From positions 5,270,001 through 5,334,000 of the forward strand of contig JAUKUA010000004.1 of assembly GCA_030549175.1 (NCBI GenBank): DNA of 64,000 nucleotides. The letters are read 5' to 3'. The position numbers and the translations under genes are program-made. This document shows, in pieces, positions 47,015-58,985 of the stretch (position 1 is its first letter; each line of letters starts with the position of its first letter). The notes under the pieces are model-generated. The model was not told the origin of the DNA. It saw nothing but the letters and a program-made list of their open reading frames with translations, and did not search any database. The DNA is from Lasiosphaeris hirsuta (taxonomy: Eukaryota; Ascomycota; Sordariomycetes; Sordariales; Lasiosphaeriaceae).

Positions 47015-49075
47015 CTTTTATTAATCTTACTTAGTTATATAAGTACTTTCTTACTACGAGCTAAAAAGACTAGATAATTAGATAGAAGTCTTATTATAGT
47101 ATTATTTTTCCTCTGTTAATTTTCCTTATCATAAGGCCCTAGCTTATTAGGCTAGGCTACTAACTAAAAAAAACCCCTCCTATAAAATTTCTACGTTTTC
47201 TTTCTTATAACCATTATTACCCTCGTCGTTACTATTAAGTTATATCTTTACACTTTCTCTATATCTTACTATCACATTTATTCATACTTTAAGATAATTA
47301 AATTTAACTATTTATAAAAGTATATTTATAAAATAAAACGTCAATTCGAAATAGCTCGAGCTAAGCCGAATAATTTAGATACGTCCGAAGACAGCCTAAT
47401 AGCTAAAAGTCCGGATCTTACGTATCTCTAAATTCTAGCCGAAGAAACCTTAAGACGTGCTAAACAAGCCTAAGAAAGTGTTACCGCTACTACTAAACAT
47501 AGCAAAGATAACTATAACAAGCCTAAGTCTGATAATTTACCTAACTATGATTTTAACTATAATAACAATAAGAACAAGTACGTAGAGGACGATAACTTTA
47601 ACCTTATTATAGAAGGTAAGTCTAATAACGAAGATAAAAAGATAACTTTAAATCTCTTAGATAGCTTACCTAACTTTTTTACCGGCTTATCTGTTAAATA
47701 TCGTATCCCTAAGAAGTATTATTATTAGGGTATAAAGATACTTTAGAAATAGGTTAAGTAGAAAGCTAAATGACTTACTACCAGTGGTAAGGAGCTTAAG
47801 GTCTTACTAGACTATAGAGCCTACTTCGAGTTTAAGTATTATAACAAGTTAGTAAATAGATAGGAAGCTTATAAGTGTGTTATCTTTACGATCAATGATC
47901 CGAAGCTTCTCTTTATAGTAAATAAAGAGATTAAGGGTATCTTTACTAAAGAATTAAAGTTAGCTACTAAAAACTATGGTCTAGTTAACAACCTATGTAT
48001 ATACTAGTTAAAGAAGTTATTAAATAAGATTTAAGTAACAAACGATAAGTAAGATATTAATAATGACTACTTACCTTTAAAGATATTTATTCTTACGACT
48101 ATTTATTATTACCCTATAGCCGCTTTAAATAAGAAACTATCTTTAGTCCTTATTTACCTTCATCGCCTTGACCTTATATAAGTTTATACCTAGGCTGACT
48201 AAGTAAACGTCCTTATTACTAGTACAAATTAGTACTAACGTACATAGTTTTAACACCTTAAGTACTAGATTACTAATAAGACTATAAAGCTTAAGGAGGC
48301 TAAAGTAGTCTATATAACTTCTACAACTAGTATACTTACTAATATATACGATCTTTAAAAATGTCTTAAGGGTAAGATCAATACCTTTAAGAATAAGATT
48401 AAAGAGCTCCTAAGCCACGATAAAGTCCGCGAAACTTTTTAAGCTATGAAGAGAATGACAATAAATAACCTCGATAAGTACATTACCAAAGAGTAAGTTA
48501 ACGCTCTAACGGGCTGTATAAACAAGGTTAGCCCGAAGACTAAAGTACTTAATAACTAAGTCTAAGATCTTTAGAAAGACCTGATAAAGCTTAACAAGGC
48601 CATTAAGTAACTATCAGCTACATGATCCACAGCCGCCTCGACTACTCGTTTAAGTACCCCTATACCTGTTATGACCCTCGGCACCTTACGTAAGTACCTT
48701 ACTAAGGATACCCAGAGTGAAATCATAACTATAGATATTCTGCCTAAGAAGTAGAATAAGTACGGTATCCTTACTAACTTATTCGGTACTGACGTTCCTA
48801 AGGTTGGTACACGTAGTACGTCGACAGCCTTTTCTCCTACTTAAGAGACTCCTATTAAAGGTATTGGTCGTAAGAAGCTTACCGCTAAGAAGTCGCCTCC
48901 TAAGACGACTAAGCGGAAGACGCTCTTCGATACTGTAGACTAGAGGGATATAAGCGTAGAGAATGGGATGATCTAAGCATAGTAACGGTGTACGAAAGGG
49001 CTAGGAGTAATTGGTACTCTTCTTATAGTTTAAGAGAGCGGAGGACGATAGCGAGGACGCCCTTTTCTTTATTTC
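47015..49075 (+). pseudogene. extra open frame downstream of the Gypsy-1 integrase, function unknown
   Basis: A long plus-strand frame with in-frame TAA/TAG stops, most explicable as C-to-T changes in Gln codons. The readable N-terminal part includes KIKRQFEIARAKPNNLDTSE and LAEETLRRAKQA. An acidic Asn/Asp-rich stretch follows (NYDFNYNNNKNKYVEDDNF), then a more globular middle (SLPNFFTGLSVKYRIPKKYY). The Ser/Thr/Pro- and Lys-rich C-terminus contains KKSPPKTTKRKTLFDTVD. It has no RT, integrase, protease or zinc motif, and no obvious membrane-fusion features. The same frame recurs at 57323-58060 and 63764-64000. It may be an additional Gypsy-1 protein; I do not recognise the family. Confidence 0.55.
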
Positions 49076-49090
49076 TTTGCCCCGGGCATA

Positions 49091-49324
49091 TGTTACGTGG
49101 AAAAATGTAGATAGCCTAGATAGGTTAGTCCGTTGTACGTAGTCCCTGCGCTCAATTGAGCACAGGGGGTGTGCTGCCATATAATAGCAGCGCGCCCTTC
49201 AGACTGATTGCCAACGGGCTATCCTTTACAAATTATTTACACTACCATACAATATGTCATGTCAGTGTTCATGTGAAGGACCACCAAAGTAACGCTTACA
49301 TAAGTGGTCCTTTTGACCGTAGTA
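49091..49324 (+). repeat. 3' LTR of the large Gypsy-1 element (234 bp)
   Basis: TGTTACGTGG...GACCGTAGTA, collinear with 30155-30388 and followed by ATGAT (49325-49329). Confidence 0.9.
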
Positions 49325-49329
49325 ATGAT

Positions 49330-49685
49330 AGTTAAATTTACCTTATAACTTTTTATTCATATAAACTAATTCTTACCAAAATAAACTATAAGATTTATAA
49401 TAAAGAACTCTTAGTAATAGTTAACAAATTTTAGAAATAGAGGTACTACCTAAAAGGGGCTAAACATTATATCGAAGTTTTTTCAGACTATTATAATCTA
49501 GAATACTTCTAGACCGCTAAGGTTGTTAACTGCCACTAAGTCTAATAGGCCTAGTAGCTCGTTACCTTTGACTTTATTATTAACTTTTACCCTATTATCT
49601 AAGATGCTAAGGTAGATACTTTCTCACGGCACGAAGAATACCTTCTGAAAGGAGCGGATAAAAACTAGCTTCTTAACTTTATATA
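49330..49685 (+). mobile_element. chromovirus RNase H fragment
   Basis: Collinear with about 43770-44100 of the chromovirus (for example GGGGCTAAACATTATATCGAAG and the following TTTCAGACTATTATAATCTA). It is probably part of the older element into which Gypsy-1 inserted. Confidence 0.8.
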
Positions 49686-49689
49686 ATAA

Positions 49690-51545
49690 TATATAATATC
49701 TTATCTTTAAAGAAAATAACTATAAGATATTAATAATTTCTATCTTGTTACTTATTTAATTACTTAGAATATAAACAAAAATATCTTCTATTTTATTCTT
49801 AAGTTAATAGATTTTATTAAAGATAATTAAATAACATTTTTCTATATTAACATTATTAAGTTCTATGTAATATCTTATAAAGAGGCTTATATAATCCTTA
49901 CTCTTATATTTATATTATAACTTATTAAATCAAATATAAATACCTACTTCATTCTAGGCTATTTTTAAACTTTCTTAATCTTTTAGCCTCTCTTAATAAT
50001 TATCAGCTTAGATATCTAGTTGTAGAAATATACTATATAAATTGTTAAGTAGTTAATGTTACTATCTTAGATACTTTCCTATATTAATATAAAATAAAAA
50101 GTCTATAGCTTATTATAAATATACGTCTCCTTAGGTAATAGCTTTAATGGATTATATATCTTAGTCTTAATAAAACCTTTTCTTCTAGGTATAAAAATAG
50201 TACTTTAGAAAGTGGTGACTTTATATATAATCTTCTAGCGAGGTTTAGTAACTAAGTCCATTCTTATTTTTATATTTCTAACGGATCGGAAAGGAATATT
50301 ATTCCTTAGGAAGTCGATAGTTATATTATTATTATTTATAAAGGTAATATCAATTAATATATATAGTCTTAACTCGTTGATAATATCGGCTTTTATATAA
50401 AAGTAAGTGTTGACAATAGTTTATTATGTTATATCGGAAATGTAAAAATTGAACTTAACTTATTTATTGATATAAGTTCTTAAGTTAACTTCCTTAACGA
50501 AACAAGGTTCCTATGGTATCTAACATAAATAGCGTACCTATTTCTTAATCTACTTTTTATCGACGAGGTTAGTTAAGTTACTAATATTAAAATAGACATA
50601 TATAAGTTTATCGTTTAAATCTACTTTGATACTAATTTGAAGATAAAACTTTTTTAGGTATTAAGAGTCTATAAGACAAAGTCATAAGTTTACTTTAATA
50701 ACCTACCTTTCCTCGAGGATAACATAAGCTTCTTTATTACTCGAGTTATTACTACTCTAGTCCTTTATTAAGTAACTTTCCTAAGTTATCTTTTATAGAT
50801 ACTTATTTAAAACGAATCTTTTTTATGTTATTTTTACTTATCTTTATTTTCTTATTGTTCTTTAACTCCTTAGGACTCTCTAGCTCTTTTCTTAAATGGG
50901 TAAGTTACCTCGGAGTCATAGGTTCTATAGGGGATCTTTACTCTCTAAAGATCATAAGCTTCATAGGAGGTATAAGAGACACAGGCTCTTTTAGAAACCT
51001 AGGTTCTTAGTATGTAATTAAACCTTCCTTTAACTTTTATAGTTATTTAATATACTCTGTCTAGATATACTACCACAGCTTATTTTCATAGTTAAATGTT
51101 TCTATATAACTTGAACATTTATACCTTTTCTTATTAAGTATCTTATGCCGGGTAAGATTACTTAGTATTATAGAGAAACGAAGGAAAACTAAATAAAAAA
51201 AAGATACCATAACATTAAAGAAAGTAGTAATATTTTCTTTTGATTTTCTTTTGTTAATAAAGTAATATTTCTTAATCCTAAATTACTTATATTACTACTA
51301 AATATTAGAATTTTCTTCATAAATAAACTTATTATTAATATAAATAAAAGTACCGTTGTTATAAGGTTAATATTAGCTGTAATACTACTATCTTTAGAAC
51401 ACTCGGTCTGGTTAGAAACCTCCAGATACTTAGTTATTAAATCCTTAGTATAAGTACGTGTTATAACTATGTTCGTTTACGTTACTAAAGTATGAACATT
51501 CTTACTGTCTATTTCTCTAGTTACTAAAGAATAATTCTGTAAGTA
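49690..51545 (-). mobile_element. Gypsy-1 internal fragment, minus orientation
   Basis: The reverse complement is collinear with about 32090-33980 of the large Gypsy-1 copy (protease region and upstream). The small open frame at 50825-51010 lies on the non-coding strand and is not a gene. The fragment ends where a copia-type LTR begins. Confidence 0.78.
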
Positions 51546-51799
51546 TGTGACACATACAACTACTGCAAACTGCATCAACTCCGTGCATAAGCACTAGTTC
51601 CACGCAAGGCACTCTTGTAAGGCTGTGCGCCAGTACAGCCTGTAAGCGAGGTATACTGCAAGGCACTCTTGCAAGGCTGTGCGTAAGCACAGCTTGCAAG
51701 CAAGGTACACTGCAAAACTCTATATATACTACAGTGCTCCCCAGATAGATTAAAATTGATCATGTACTTTACAGCACTCTTTCTTCCACCTATTATTTA
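51546..51799 (+). repeat. copia-type LTR, truncated copy
   Basis: Similar to the LTR beginning at 51800 (GCAAACTGCATCAA, CACTAGTTCCACGCAAGGC, GATAGATTAAAATTGATCATG). It stops within CACCTATTATT, where the second LTR starts. It contains an internal duplication around GGCTGTGCGTAAGCACAGC. Confidence 0.8.
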
Positions 51800-52084
51800 T
51801 GTAACAACCACTGCAAACTACATTAAGGCCGTGCATAAGCTCTAGCTCCACGCAAGGCGTTCTTGCAAGGCTGTGCATAAGCACTAGCTCTACGCAAGAC
51901 GTTCTTACAAGGCTGTGCGTAAACACAGCCTGTAAGCAAGGCATACTGCAAAAGCTCAAAAGCTCTATATATACTACTGTACTCCCCAGATAGATTAAAA
52001 TTGATCATGTACTTCACAGCACTCTTTCTTCCACCTATTATTGTAACTCCACTTCACCACCATTACTTCCACCACCTCCTTTGA
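51800..52084 (+). repeat. 5' LTR of the copia element (285 bp)
   Basis: TGTAACAACCACTGCAAAC...CACCTCCTTTGA. It is longer than the 3' LTR because a 42-bp segment starting GTGCATAAGC is present twice. It is followed by GGTTATGAGCCC, a primer-site-like sequence resembling the initiator tRNA-Met type used by copia elements. Confidence 0.82.
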
Positions 52085-52203
52085 GGTTATGAGCCCGGGT
52101 TGTACCAAGTAGCCCATCTTAATCTAATAGATCAACAGTTACTTACTTAATTTACTTCAAGTAAAACACCTACTTCTCATCCAGTAGTTATCAACTACTC
52201 AAA

Positions 52204-52990
52204 ATGACGAAGTTCCAGTTGCCAGTACTTAAAGGCGAGGAGAACTATCAAGTCTGGGAAATCCAGATACAAAGTTATCTAACGCTGGCTAAGTTGTTAC
52301 ACTATATCTATAGTAAGCCAACTGAAGTTGTTGAAGAACAACAACAAGAGCCTATAGTAGTTCCAACTATTATTCAGGATGCAAAAGCCCTGGCCACACT
52401 GCGATTATGCTGTGAAAGTGGTCCCTTGAGGACTATCACAATAGTCAAAACAGCAAAAGAAGCCTGGTTAGCTCTCAAAGAGAGTTATGCTCCTGAAGGG
52501 TATTCAACAAAACAACTCTACATCTCGGAACTACTGGATATTGATCTAAACAACTTCGAAGATATGGAGGCCTTTGTTGAACTTGTTAGATTCCTAACGT
52601 AACAACTCCCTGAATTCGGTGTTACTATCTCTGAAGAAGTAACTATCAAATTGATCCGAAAAAGACTTCCAAAGAGATTCAACGTCTTCAGTCAGACTCT
52701 ATTGGCTCAACTACGCCGTAACAAGGCTAGTTATACGTTAAAGGAACTGTTGAACAAGATTCTTAATAAAGATCGTAAGACAAAAGCCGACTCTATCACT
52801 TCGATTCAAGCCAACGTAGTTCAAAAGAACAGAATAGGCGAATTAAGTAGTAAACCGTGGAAAGAGACAAAAGGCTAATACTGTAAGTACTGTAAAAAGT
52901 CTACCTATAACACGGAAGAGTGTTATTTATTGTTTATAAAAGAAAGTAAAGGTGGCCTAAAGAGCCAGGAAGCCAGTCAACCCACTCGAA
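52204..52990 (+). pseudogene. copia gag (UBN2-type) with zinc knuckle, broken
   Basis: Starts MTKFQLPVLKGEENYQVWEI, the typical copia gag opening. The frame runs 132 codons to a TAA at 52600, reads on in the same frame through QLPEFGVTISEEV to a second TAA after KETKG (52876), then enters the knuckle CKYCKKSTYNTEEC at 52882-52923. There the histidine of CCHC is replaced by Tyr (CAT to TAT). The two stops look like CAA to TAA. It is much better preserved than the surrounding gypsy elements. Confidence 0.85.
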
Positions 52991-53099
52991 TTTAACTCAT
53001 CTAAGCTAACAAGGCTAACAACAGAACCAACAAGGCTCAACAACAACATGAAAAAGCGACTCTTCATACAATTGCTAAATCATAACTAGAATAATAACG

Positions 53100-56000
53100 A
53101 GTTGTTGAACTACCAGAGGATATCCTTGACTTGACTAATAATAGTAGTATTATTACTAGTACTATGAGTATGGTAGATCCCATGGATATCGAAAAAACTA
53201 AAGAGCTTGATCTTTTTAGTGATATCTAGGTATTTATAACAAATTTCCCTGCTATTAGTAGCGAAAAGCTAACTAACTTACAAACAGTATTATAAAAGTT
53301 TGATTTAAGAATAGTTTTAAATACTAGAATAAATTCTATTTAATAGATCCTAAATACAGCTACAGAAGTACATATTGTGTGTAGTAGAGATTTCTTTTCT
53401 GATTTTCGTAACTCTACAACACAAAGGTAGCTAGGGAAATGTAAAGACTACTACTATCTAAGGCGTTGGTACAGTTGTAATTACATTTCATAATAGTAAT
53501 ATTGAAAAAAAAACACTATATAACTGTCTCTATATGCCAGAAATTAGTATTAATCTAATTAGCCAAGCTAATTTTACGTAAATATGCTCTTTAATAGTAT
53601 TTACAAAGTCTGAAAATGGAACTATAGGTAAAACCCTAACTACTAGATCTTTAATTAGTAAACTATACCAACTACTAATAGAGGTAGTTTAAAGATTTAA
53701 ACAAACTTTAACTAAGATACTAAAGGTCTTAAAACCTATAAGTAATATAGATTACTTATTATATTAACGTTTTACTTACATCAGTGAACAAGTTATCAAA
53801 GCCTTACGTTTAACAATAAAGAATAGTCTTTTTAATGATAAAAGTACTTTCAAAGGCCAAATTATAACAGTAGGGTAAGAACACTTAATAAATACTAATA
53901 AAGAACAGTATAATAAAAAGAGTCTATCGAATCTATTAGATTTAAAAGGTAATAGTCTTATAAAGGACTATATAACTTGTCTAAAGGCTAAGATTAGACA
54001 ATCAATTACTAAGATATCACAAAGTAATGAAAATACTATTAATGAGTTTCTTAGTAAGGTTAGATCTAATCTTTATGGGCTAATAAGTCTTATTACCTAT
54101 GATAAATATAGGTATATTATTACGTTTCTAGATTTAAACACTAAGTTCCTAGAAATAGAACTACTACGTACAAAAGACGAAGCCCCTGACACTTTCAAAC
54201 GCTATAAGACTCGTGTTAAAAACTAAGAATCTACTGGAAATAAGCATATAAAAGTAGTAGCTACTAATGAAGGCGGAGAATATACTGGGAAAAAATTCTA
54301 ATACCAGCTTAATGAAGCTAGAATCATTCATTAAACATCTACTCCTTATACTAGCCAACAAAATGGTGAAATAGAATGTGTAAATCGTACGATTCTAACT
54401 AAAGTAAGAGCTATGTTAGTAAATAGTAATTTACCACAGTATCTATGGGGTAAAGTAGCTTATATAGCTATATATTTATATAATAAAACCTCACATAGTA
54501 CACTAGACTATAAAACTCCATTCAAAGTCAAATACGGTAGCCAGCTAGATATTAATAATATTAAGACCTTTTAGAAGCCTCGTGTACTTTAAACGAAAAC
54601 CACAAAATAAGCTAAAGAAGCTCGATCAACGTGGTATTTTAGAAATATTACTTAGTTATGGCATTACTAGTACTAACTATCGTATCTAGGATATTAAAAA
54701 CAATAGACCTATCTGGGTTAGAGACCTTAGGATATTAAAGAATAAATCCCTAGTAGTTAAGAACCCTCTTAACTATAAAGATAATACAATACCAAGAGTA
54801 AAGCCTTCCAAGGGCAAAATAGTCATATTTGAACTACCAATATCTAGCTCTATAGAACCTAGTAATACTGTTAAAGACAGTAATAGTTTACAAACTACTA
54901 TAACTATAATAAGAACACAGACTATAGAACATAGTACTGATAAATATTCTATACTAGGTAGCTCAATAGATCTAGAAGATTATAGCCAAAGTAACAAATC
55001 TGATATAATAGATAATATATCTATCTAGTTAACTACTCAACCAACTTAATCTACTATTAATAGTCGATATAATAAGTATAAAGATAATATTAATAAACTG
55101 GCAAATAAATATTATTATCTCTTAACAATAAAAGTTACTTATCTAGAACCTACGACTTATAAACAGGCTATAACTAGCTAAAAAAAACCTATGGCTAAAG
55201 GCTATAATGTCTAAAGTAGTAAAACTAGAAGATTAGATCACTTAGTCCCTTGTAGATTTACCAGAGGGCCGTACAGCCTTAGGGGGGCGTTAGATTTATA
55301 AATTAAAAACTGACAACCAAAACAACCCTATAAAGTATAAGGCTAGATAGGTCGTTTAAGGATTCAATCAAGTACTAGGAATAGATTACCTAGATACCTT
55401 CAGTATAACCTACCGGCTAGAGACCTACCGTATAGTATTTATTATTATATTACAACAAAAGTAGCACTTTCGTCAATACGACGTGAACAACGCCTTTGTA
55501 CATGCCAACATAGATAAAAAGATCTATGTAATCTAGCCTACTAGATTTAAAAGGCACAATAGAAATAGTAAAAGGATAGTATGTAAGCTAAATAAAGCTC
55601 TCTATGGCCTAAAACCGTTACCTAGACTATGGTACATGTATCTAAAAGAGCACCTACTGAAGTTTGGTTTTATAGTTTTTCCATATGACGAAGGCTGTTT
55701 TATACATACTAAATATAGTATAATACTACTATGCTACGTTAACGATATTATAGCCGTAGGGCCAAATATCGATATATTAAAAGACCTACTAGAAAATAAG
55801 CTAGTAAAAGTATCAATTTATAAAGCCTTGGTAAGCCAAATACATTCCTAAGACTAGAAATAGATTTAAAACAAGGAGATAGCCTTAGAATCTATCAAAA
55901 AAAGTATACCTTAAATCTGCTAGCCAGATTTAACAGAGAAAAGGTATATAAATACTCTACTCCTATTGAGACAGGCCTCAAATTAGAAAATTCCAATATT

Positions 56001-56734
56001 ACTACTTTAAATCAAGAGATATATAACTATATCAATAACAGATTGGCTTATTATTGTTCCTAGCTCTAAAAACAAGACTAGATATTAATTTTACAATAAA
56101 CCACTGTACTAAGTTCGCTTCAAACCCAAACAAAGCCCACTGGAAGGCCCTAGATAAAATCTAAAGATATTTAAATTATAGGCCTTACCTTAGTTTAAAT
56201 TATACTACTAAGAATACTTCTCTTAGTAAACAGCTTCCAACCCCTATCTTGATTAGATATTTAGATATAACTTAGGCAGACGATCTAACTTATAGACGTA
56301 GTACTACAGCATATGTTTACTTCTTGTTTAGTAATCTAATTAGTTAGTATAGTACCTTACAGAAAACATAAACGTTAAGTAGTACAAAAGCCGAATATCA
56401 GGCCATACAAGATACTGAGAAAGAAACCTAATATCTTAACCACTCTCTTATAAAGTTACTAAGGTTACTACAGTTGAATTGGAACTTAAAGGTTCCCATA
56501 TTAATAACTGATAGTAAATCGGCTCAAAGTCTAGCTAAAAACGCAGTATTTCACAAGCGTACTAAGCATATCGATGTAGCGTTTCACTATATCCGTACAC
56601 AGATGGAAAACAACGAATTGGTTATAACTTATACAAGTAGTAAAACTAATTTGGCCGACCCTCTTATAAAAGGAGTGGAGATAAATCAATTCACTAGGTA
56701 CTGTAAACAACTGGGTCTTATTAACATTCAATAA
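53100..56734 (+). pseudogene. copia pol (integrase, reverse transcriptase, RNase H), broken
   Basis: Integrase at about 54050-54560 (TSTPYTSQQNGEIECVNRTI, LPQYLWGKVAYIAIYLYNKT). Reverse transcriptase at about 55230-55900 (QYDVNNAFVHANIDKKIYVI, LNKALYGLKPLPRLWYMYLK). Its active site reads YVND (55735-55746) instead of YVDD. RNase H ends at 56734 (PILITDSKSAQSLAKN, HKRTKHIDVAFHYI, TSSKTNLADPLIKG). Several in-frame stops and frame changes. Confidence 0.87.
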
Positions 56735-57082
56735 TTAGTTATAAAACTATTTCACTAAGCCATTAGCAATTACTATAGTGAAGGAAGTCTATAATAGCTT
56801 ACCTTGTATGGGAACTATAGATAGTATGTTAAAAAAAGAACAAGGATCTTTAATAAACCGTGGATTTAAAGTATTTTTTAAAAGTGTTAAGTTCAGCAGT
56901 CTGCTCTCCGGCTAATTTTCACTTATAAGATTAAAATTCCTAATGGGTTGAAACTCCTATAAAGGCTATAAGCTAAAACAACAGGTTGAAAATCCTGATT
57001 TATAGAGCTTTATAACTATATAGCAGTGGTTTAAGTAAGCTAGATAATACTCTAAGTAACTACTATCTACCTTAAGGGGGGA

Positions 57083-57322
57083 TGTAACAACCGCTACAAA
57101 CTACATCAAGGCTGTACATAAGCACTAGCTCCACGCGAGGCGTTCTTACGAGGCTGTGCGTAAGCACAGCCTGTAAGCAAGGCATACTGCAAAAGCTCAA
57201 AAGCTCTATATATACTACTGTGCTCCTCAGATAGATTAAAATTGATCATGCACTTCACGGCACTCCTTCCACCTATTATTATGACTCCACTTCACCACCA
57301 TTGCTTCCACCACCTCCTTTGA
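57083..57322 (+). repeat. 3' LTR of the copia element (240 bp)
   Basis: TGTAACAACCGCTACAAAC...CACCTCCTTTGA, directly after a purine tract. It has one copy of the 42-bp segment that is doubled in the 5' LTR. Confidence 0.85.
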
Positions 57323-58124
57323 CTTATCGATAAGACTATAGAACTTAAGGAGGTTAAAGTAGTTTATATATCTTCTATAGCTAGTATACTTACTAATATA
57401 TATAATCTCTAAAAATGCCTTAAGAATAAGATTAAGGAGCTTCCGAGTTACAATGAGGTCTATGAAGCTTTCTAAGCTATGAAGAGAATGATAATAGATA
57501 GCCTTGATAAATATGTTACCAAGGAGTAAGTTAACGCTCTAACGGGCCATATAAACAAGGTCAGCCTAAAGACTAAAGTATTTAACAGCTAGGATCAAGA
57601 TCTTTGAAAAAACCTAACAAAGCTTAATAAGGCTATGAAGTAACTATCAACTACGTGACCCACGGCTACTTCGACTACTTATTTAAGTATCTCTGTACCT
57701 GTTATGACACTTAGTACCTCACGTAAGTACCCTACTAAGGATACCCAGAGTGAAATTATAACTATAAGTACTTTGCCTAAGAAGTAGAACAAGTACGGTA
57801 TCCTTACTGACTTATTCGGTACTGACGTTCCTAAGGTTAACACACGTAGTAAGTCGGTAACTTTTCCTCTTACTTAAGAGACCCCTACTAAAGGTATCAG
57901 CCGTAAGAAGCCTACCGCTAAGAAGTAGCCTCCTAAGACGACTAAGCGGAAGACACTCTTTGATACTGTAGACTAGAGAGGCATGAGCGTAGGGAATGGG
58001 GTGATCTCAGTATGGTAACAGTATACGAAAGAGCTGGGAGTAATAGGTGCTTTTCTTATAGTTTAAAAGAGTGGAGGATGATGGCGAGGACGCCCTTATT
58101 CTTTCTTCTCTTACCCCGGGTATA
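57323..58124 (+). mobile_element. Gypsy-1 downstream frame, 3' part
   Basis: Collinear with 48275-49090 of the large copy, including the Lys/Pro-rich C-terminus (AAGAAGCCTACCGCTAAGAA) and the CCCCGGG just before the LTR. Confidence 0.85.
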
Positions 58125-58358
58125 TGTTACGTGGAAAAATGTAGATAGCTCAGATAGGTTAGTCCATTGTACGTAGTCCCTATGCTTAATTGAGCACAGG
58201 GGGTATGTTGCCATATAATGGTAGCGTGCCCCCTGGACTAATTGCTAACGGGCCATCCTTTACAAATTATTTACAGTGGTATACAATATGTCATGTCAGT
58301 GTTTATGTGAAGAACTACCAAAGTAACGCTTACACAAGCGGTCTTTTTGACCGTAGTA
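58125..58358 (+). repeat. Gypsy-1 LTR (234 bp)
   Basis: TGTTACGTGG...GACCGTAGTA, directly after the Gypsy-1 downstream frame, so the 3' LTR of another copy. Length identical to the other complete copies. Confidence 0.88.
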
Positions 58359-58985
58359 GCTAGTGTAACTTCTGACCACGATGTTAAAGTTGTGTGGCTA
58401 CTCGTACTAAACCTTGAGGTCTGGTAACGTTACAGCCTGTGAGCTAGACCTAAATAGAGCAATATCCGTTCGAAAGAGGTAAGTCTATGATAAAGTTTAT
58501 AGAAATGAGTTTCTATAGCAAGTATTTTAATTTAATAGGATAGAAAAGCTTAAATAAGAAGTAATGTCTTCACTTATTTCTTTAATACTTATGGTAAGAG
58601 CGTATAAATTAGTTAATGTCTTCTTTAAGGTTTAGCTACTATATGTTTCGCTTGATGATTTCAACGGTTTTATCTATGCCCATATGGCCTGTTACCTTAG
58701 TGTTATGTTCTAAATAAATAACCTGTTCCCTTGGGACTATGTTTCTTAAGATTTAGGATTTAGATTCTAAATTTTTTTTTAAAGAAGACGCCGTCTTGGT
58801 TCTTTATACCCTTTCTAAGTTTTGTCAAGGCTTCTTAGTAATTGGTGTCTGTTTATGTAGCTTCCTATATCTATTAGAAGAAGTCTTCGTTCTATTTCGG
58901 TGTTGGAATTTTACAAAGTTGGGCTTTTGTCAATAGAAGTAAAAGTCTTTCTAAGTTAAAGAAGTGGTTTTTGTTTAAAACTAAG
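58359..58985 (-). mobile_element. fragments of chromovirus LTR and integrase, minus orientation
   Basis: 58359-58455 matches the middle of the chromovirus-type LTR (CCACGATGTTAA, CTGAGGTCTGG-like). About 58456-58985 in reverse complement reads an integrase zinc-binding segment (YLEHNTKVTGHMGIDKTVEI, allowing stops) like that at 44370, and the part preceding it. Confidence 0.7.

Larger units (their letters stand above)
30155..49324 (+). mobile_element. Gypsy-1, Ty3-type LTR retrotransposon, RIP-damaged, with nested insertion
   Basis: Two 234-bp LTRs (30155-30388 and 49091-49324) and a matching 5-bp target duplication ATGAT (30150-30154 and 49325-49329) define the element. A chromovirus complex (37433-47009 plus one ACTTT copy) is nested in it; without that the element is about 9.6 kb. 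The interior is very AT-rich with stops in every frame, and differences between copies are mostly C-to-T and G-to-A. Gag-pol is readable on the plus strand, and a further frame lies after the integrase. I could not identify a convincing tRNA primer site or polypurine tract next to the LTRs. Confidence 0.85.
51800..57322 (+). mobile_element. Ty1/copia retrotransposon, partly RIP-damaged
   Basis: LTRs at 51800-52084 and 57083-57322, a primer-site-like sequence after the first, and a polypurine tract (AAGGGGGGATG) before the second. Internal order is gag, protease/integrase, reverse transcriptase, RNase H, with integrase before RT, which defines copia. No matching target duplication was found; the left flank is minus-strand Gypsy-1 and the right flank plus-strand Gypsy-1, so rearrangement is likely. 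Confidence 0.88.

Noticed and set aside
50825..51010. 61-codon hydrophobic open frame
   Set aside because: It is on the antisense strand of a minus-oriented Gypsy-1 fragment, and AT-rich sequence favours Leu/Phe/Ile codons.
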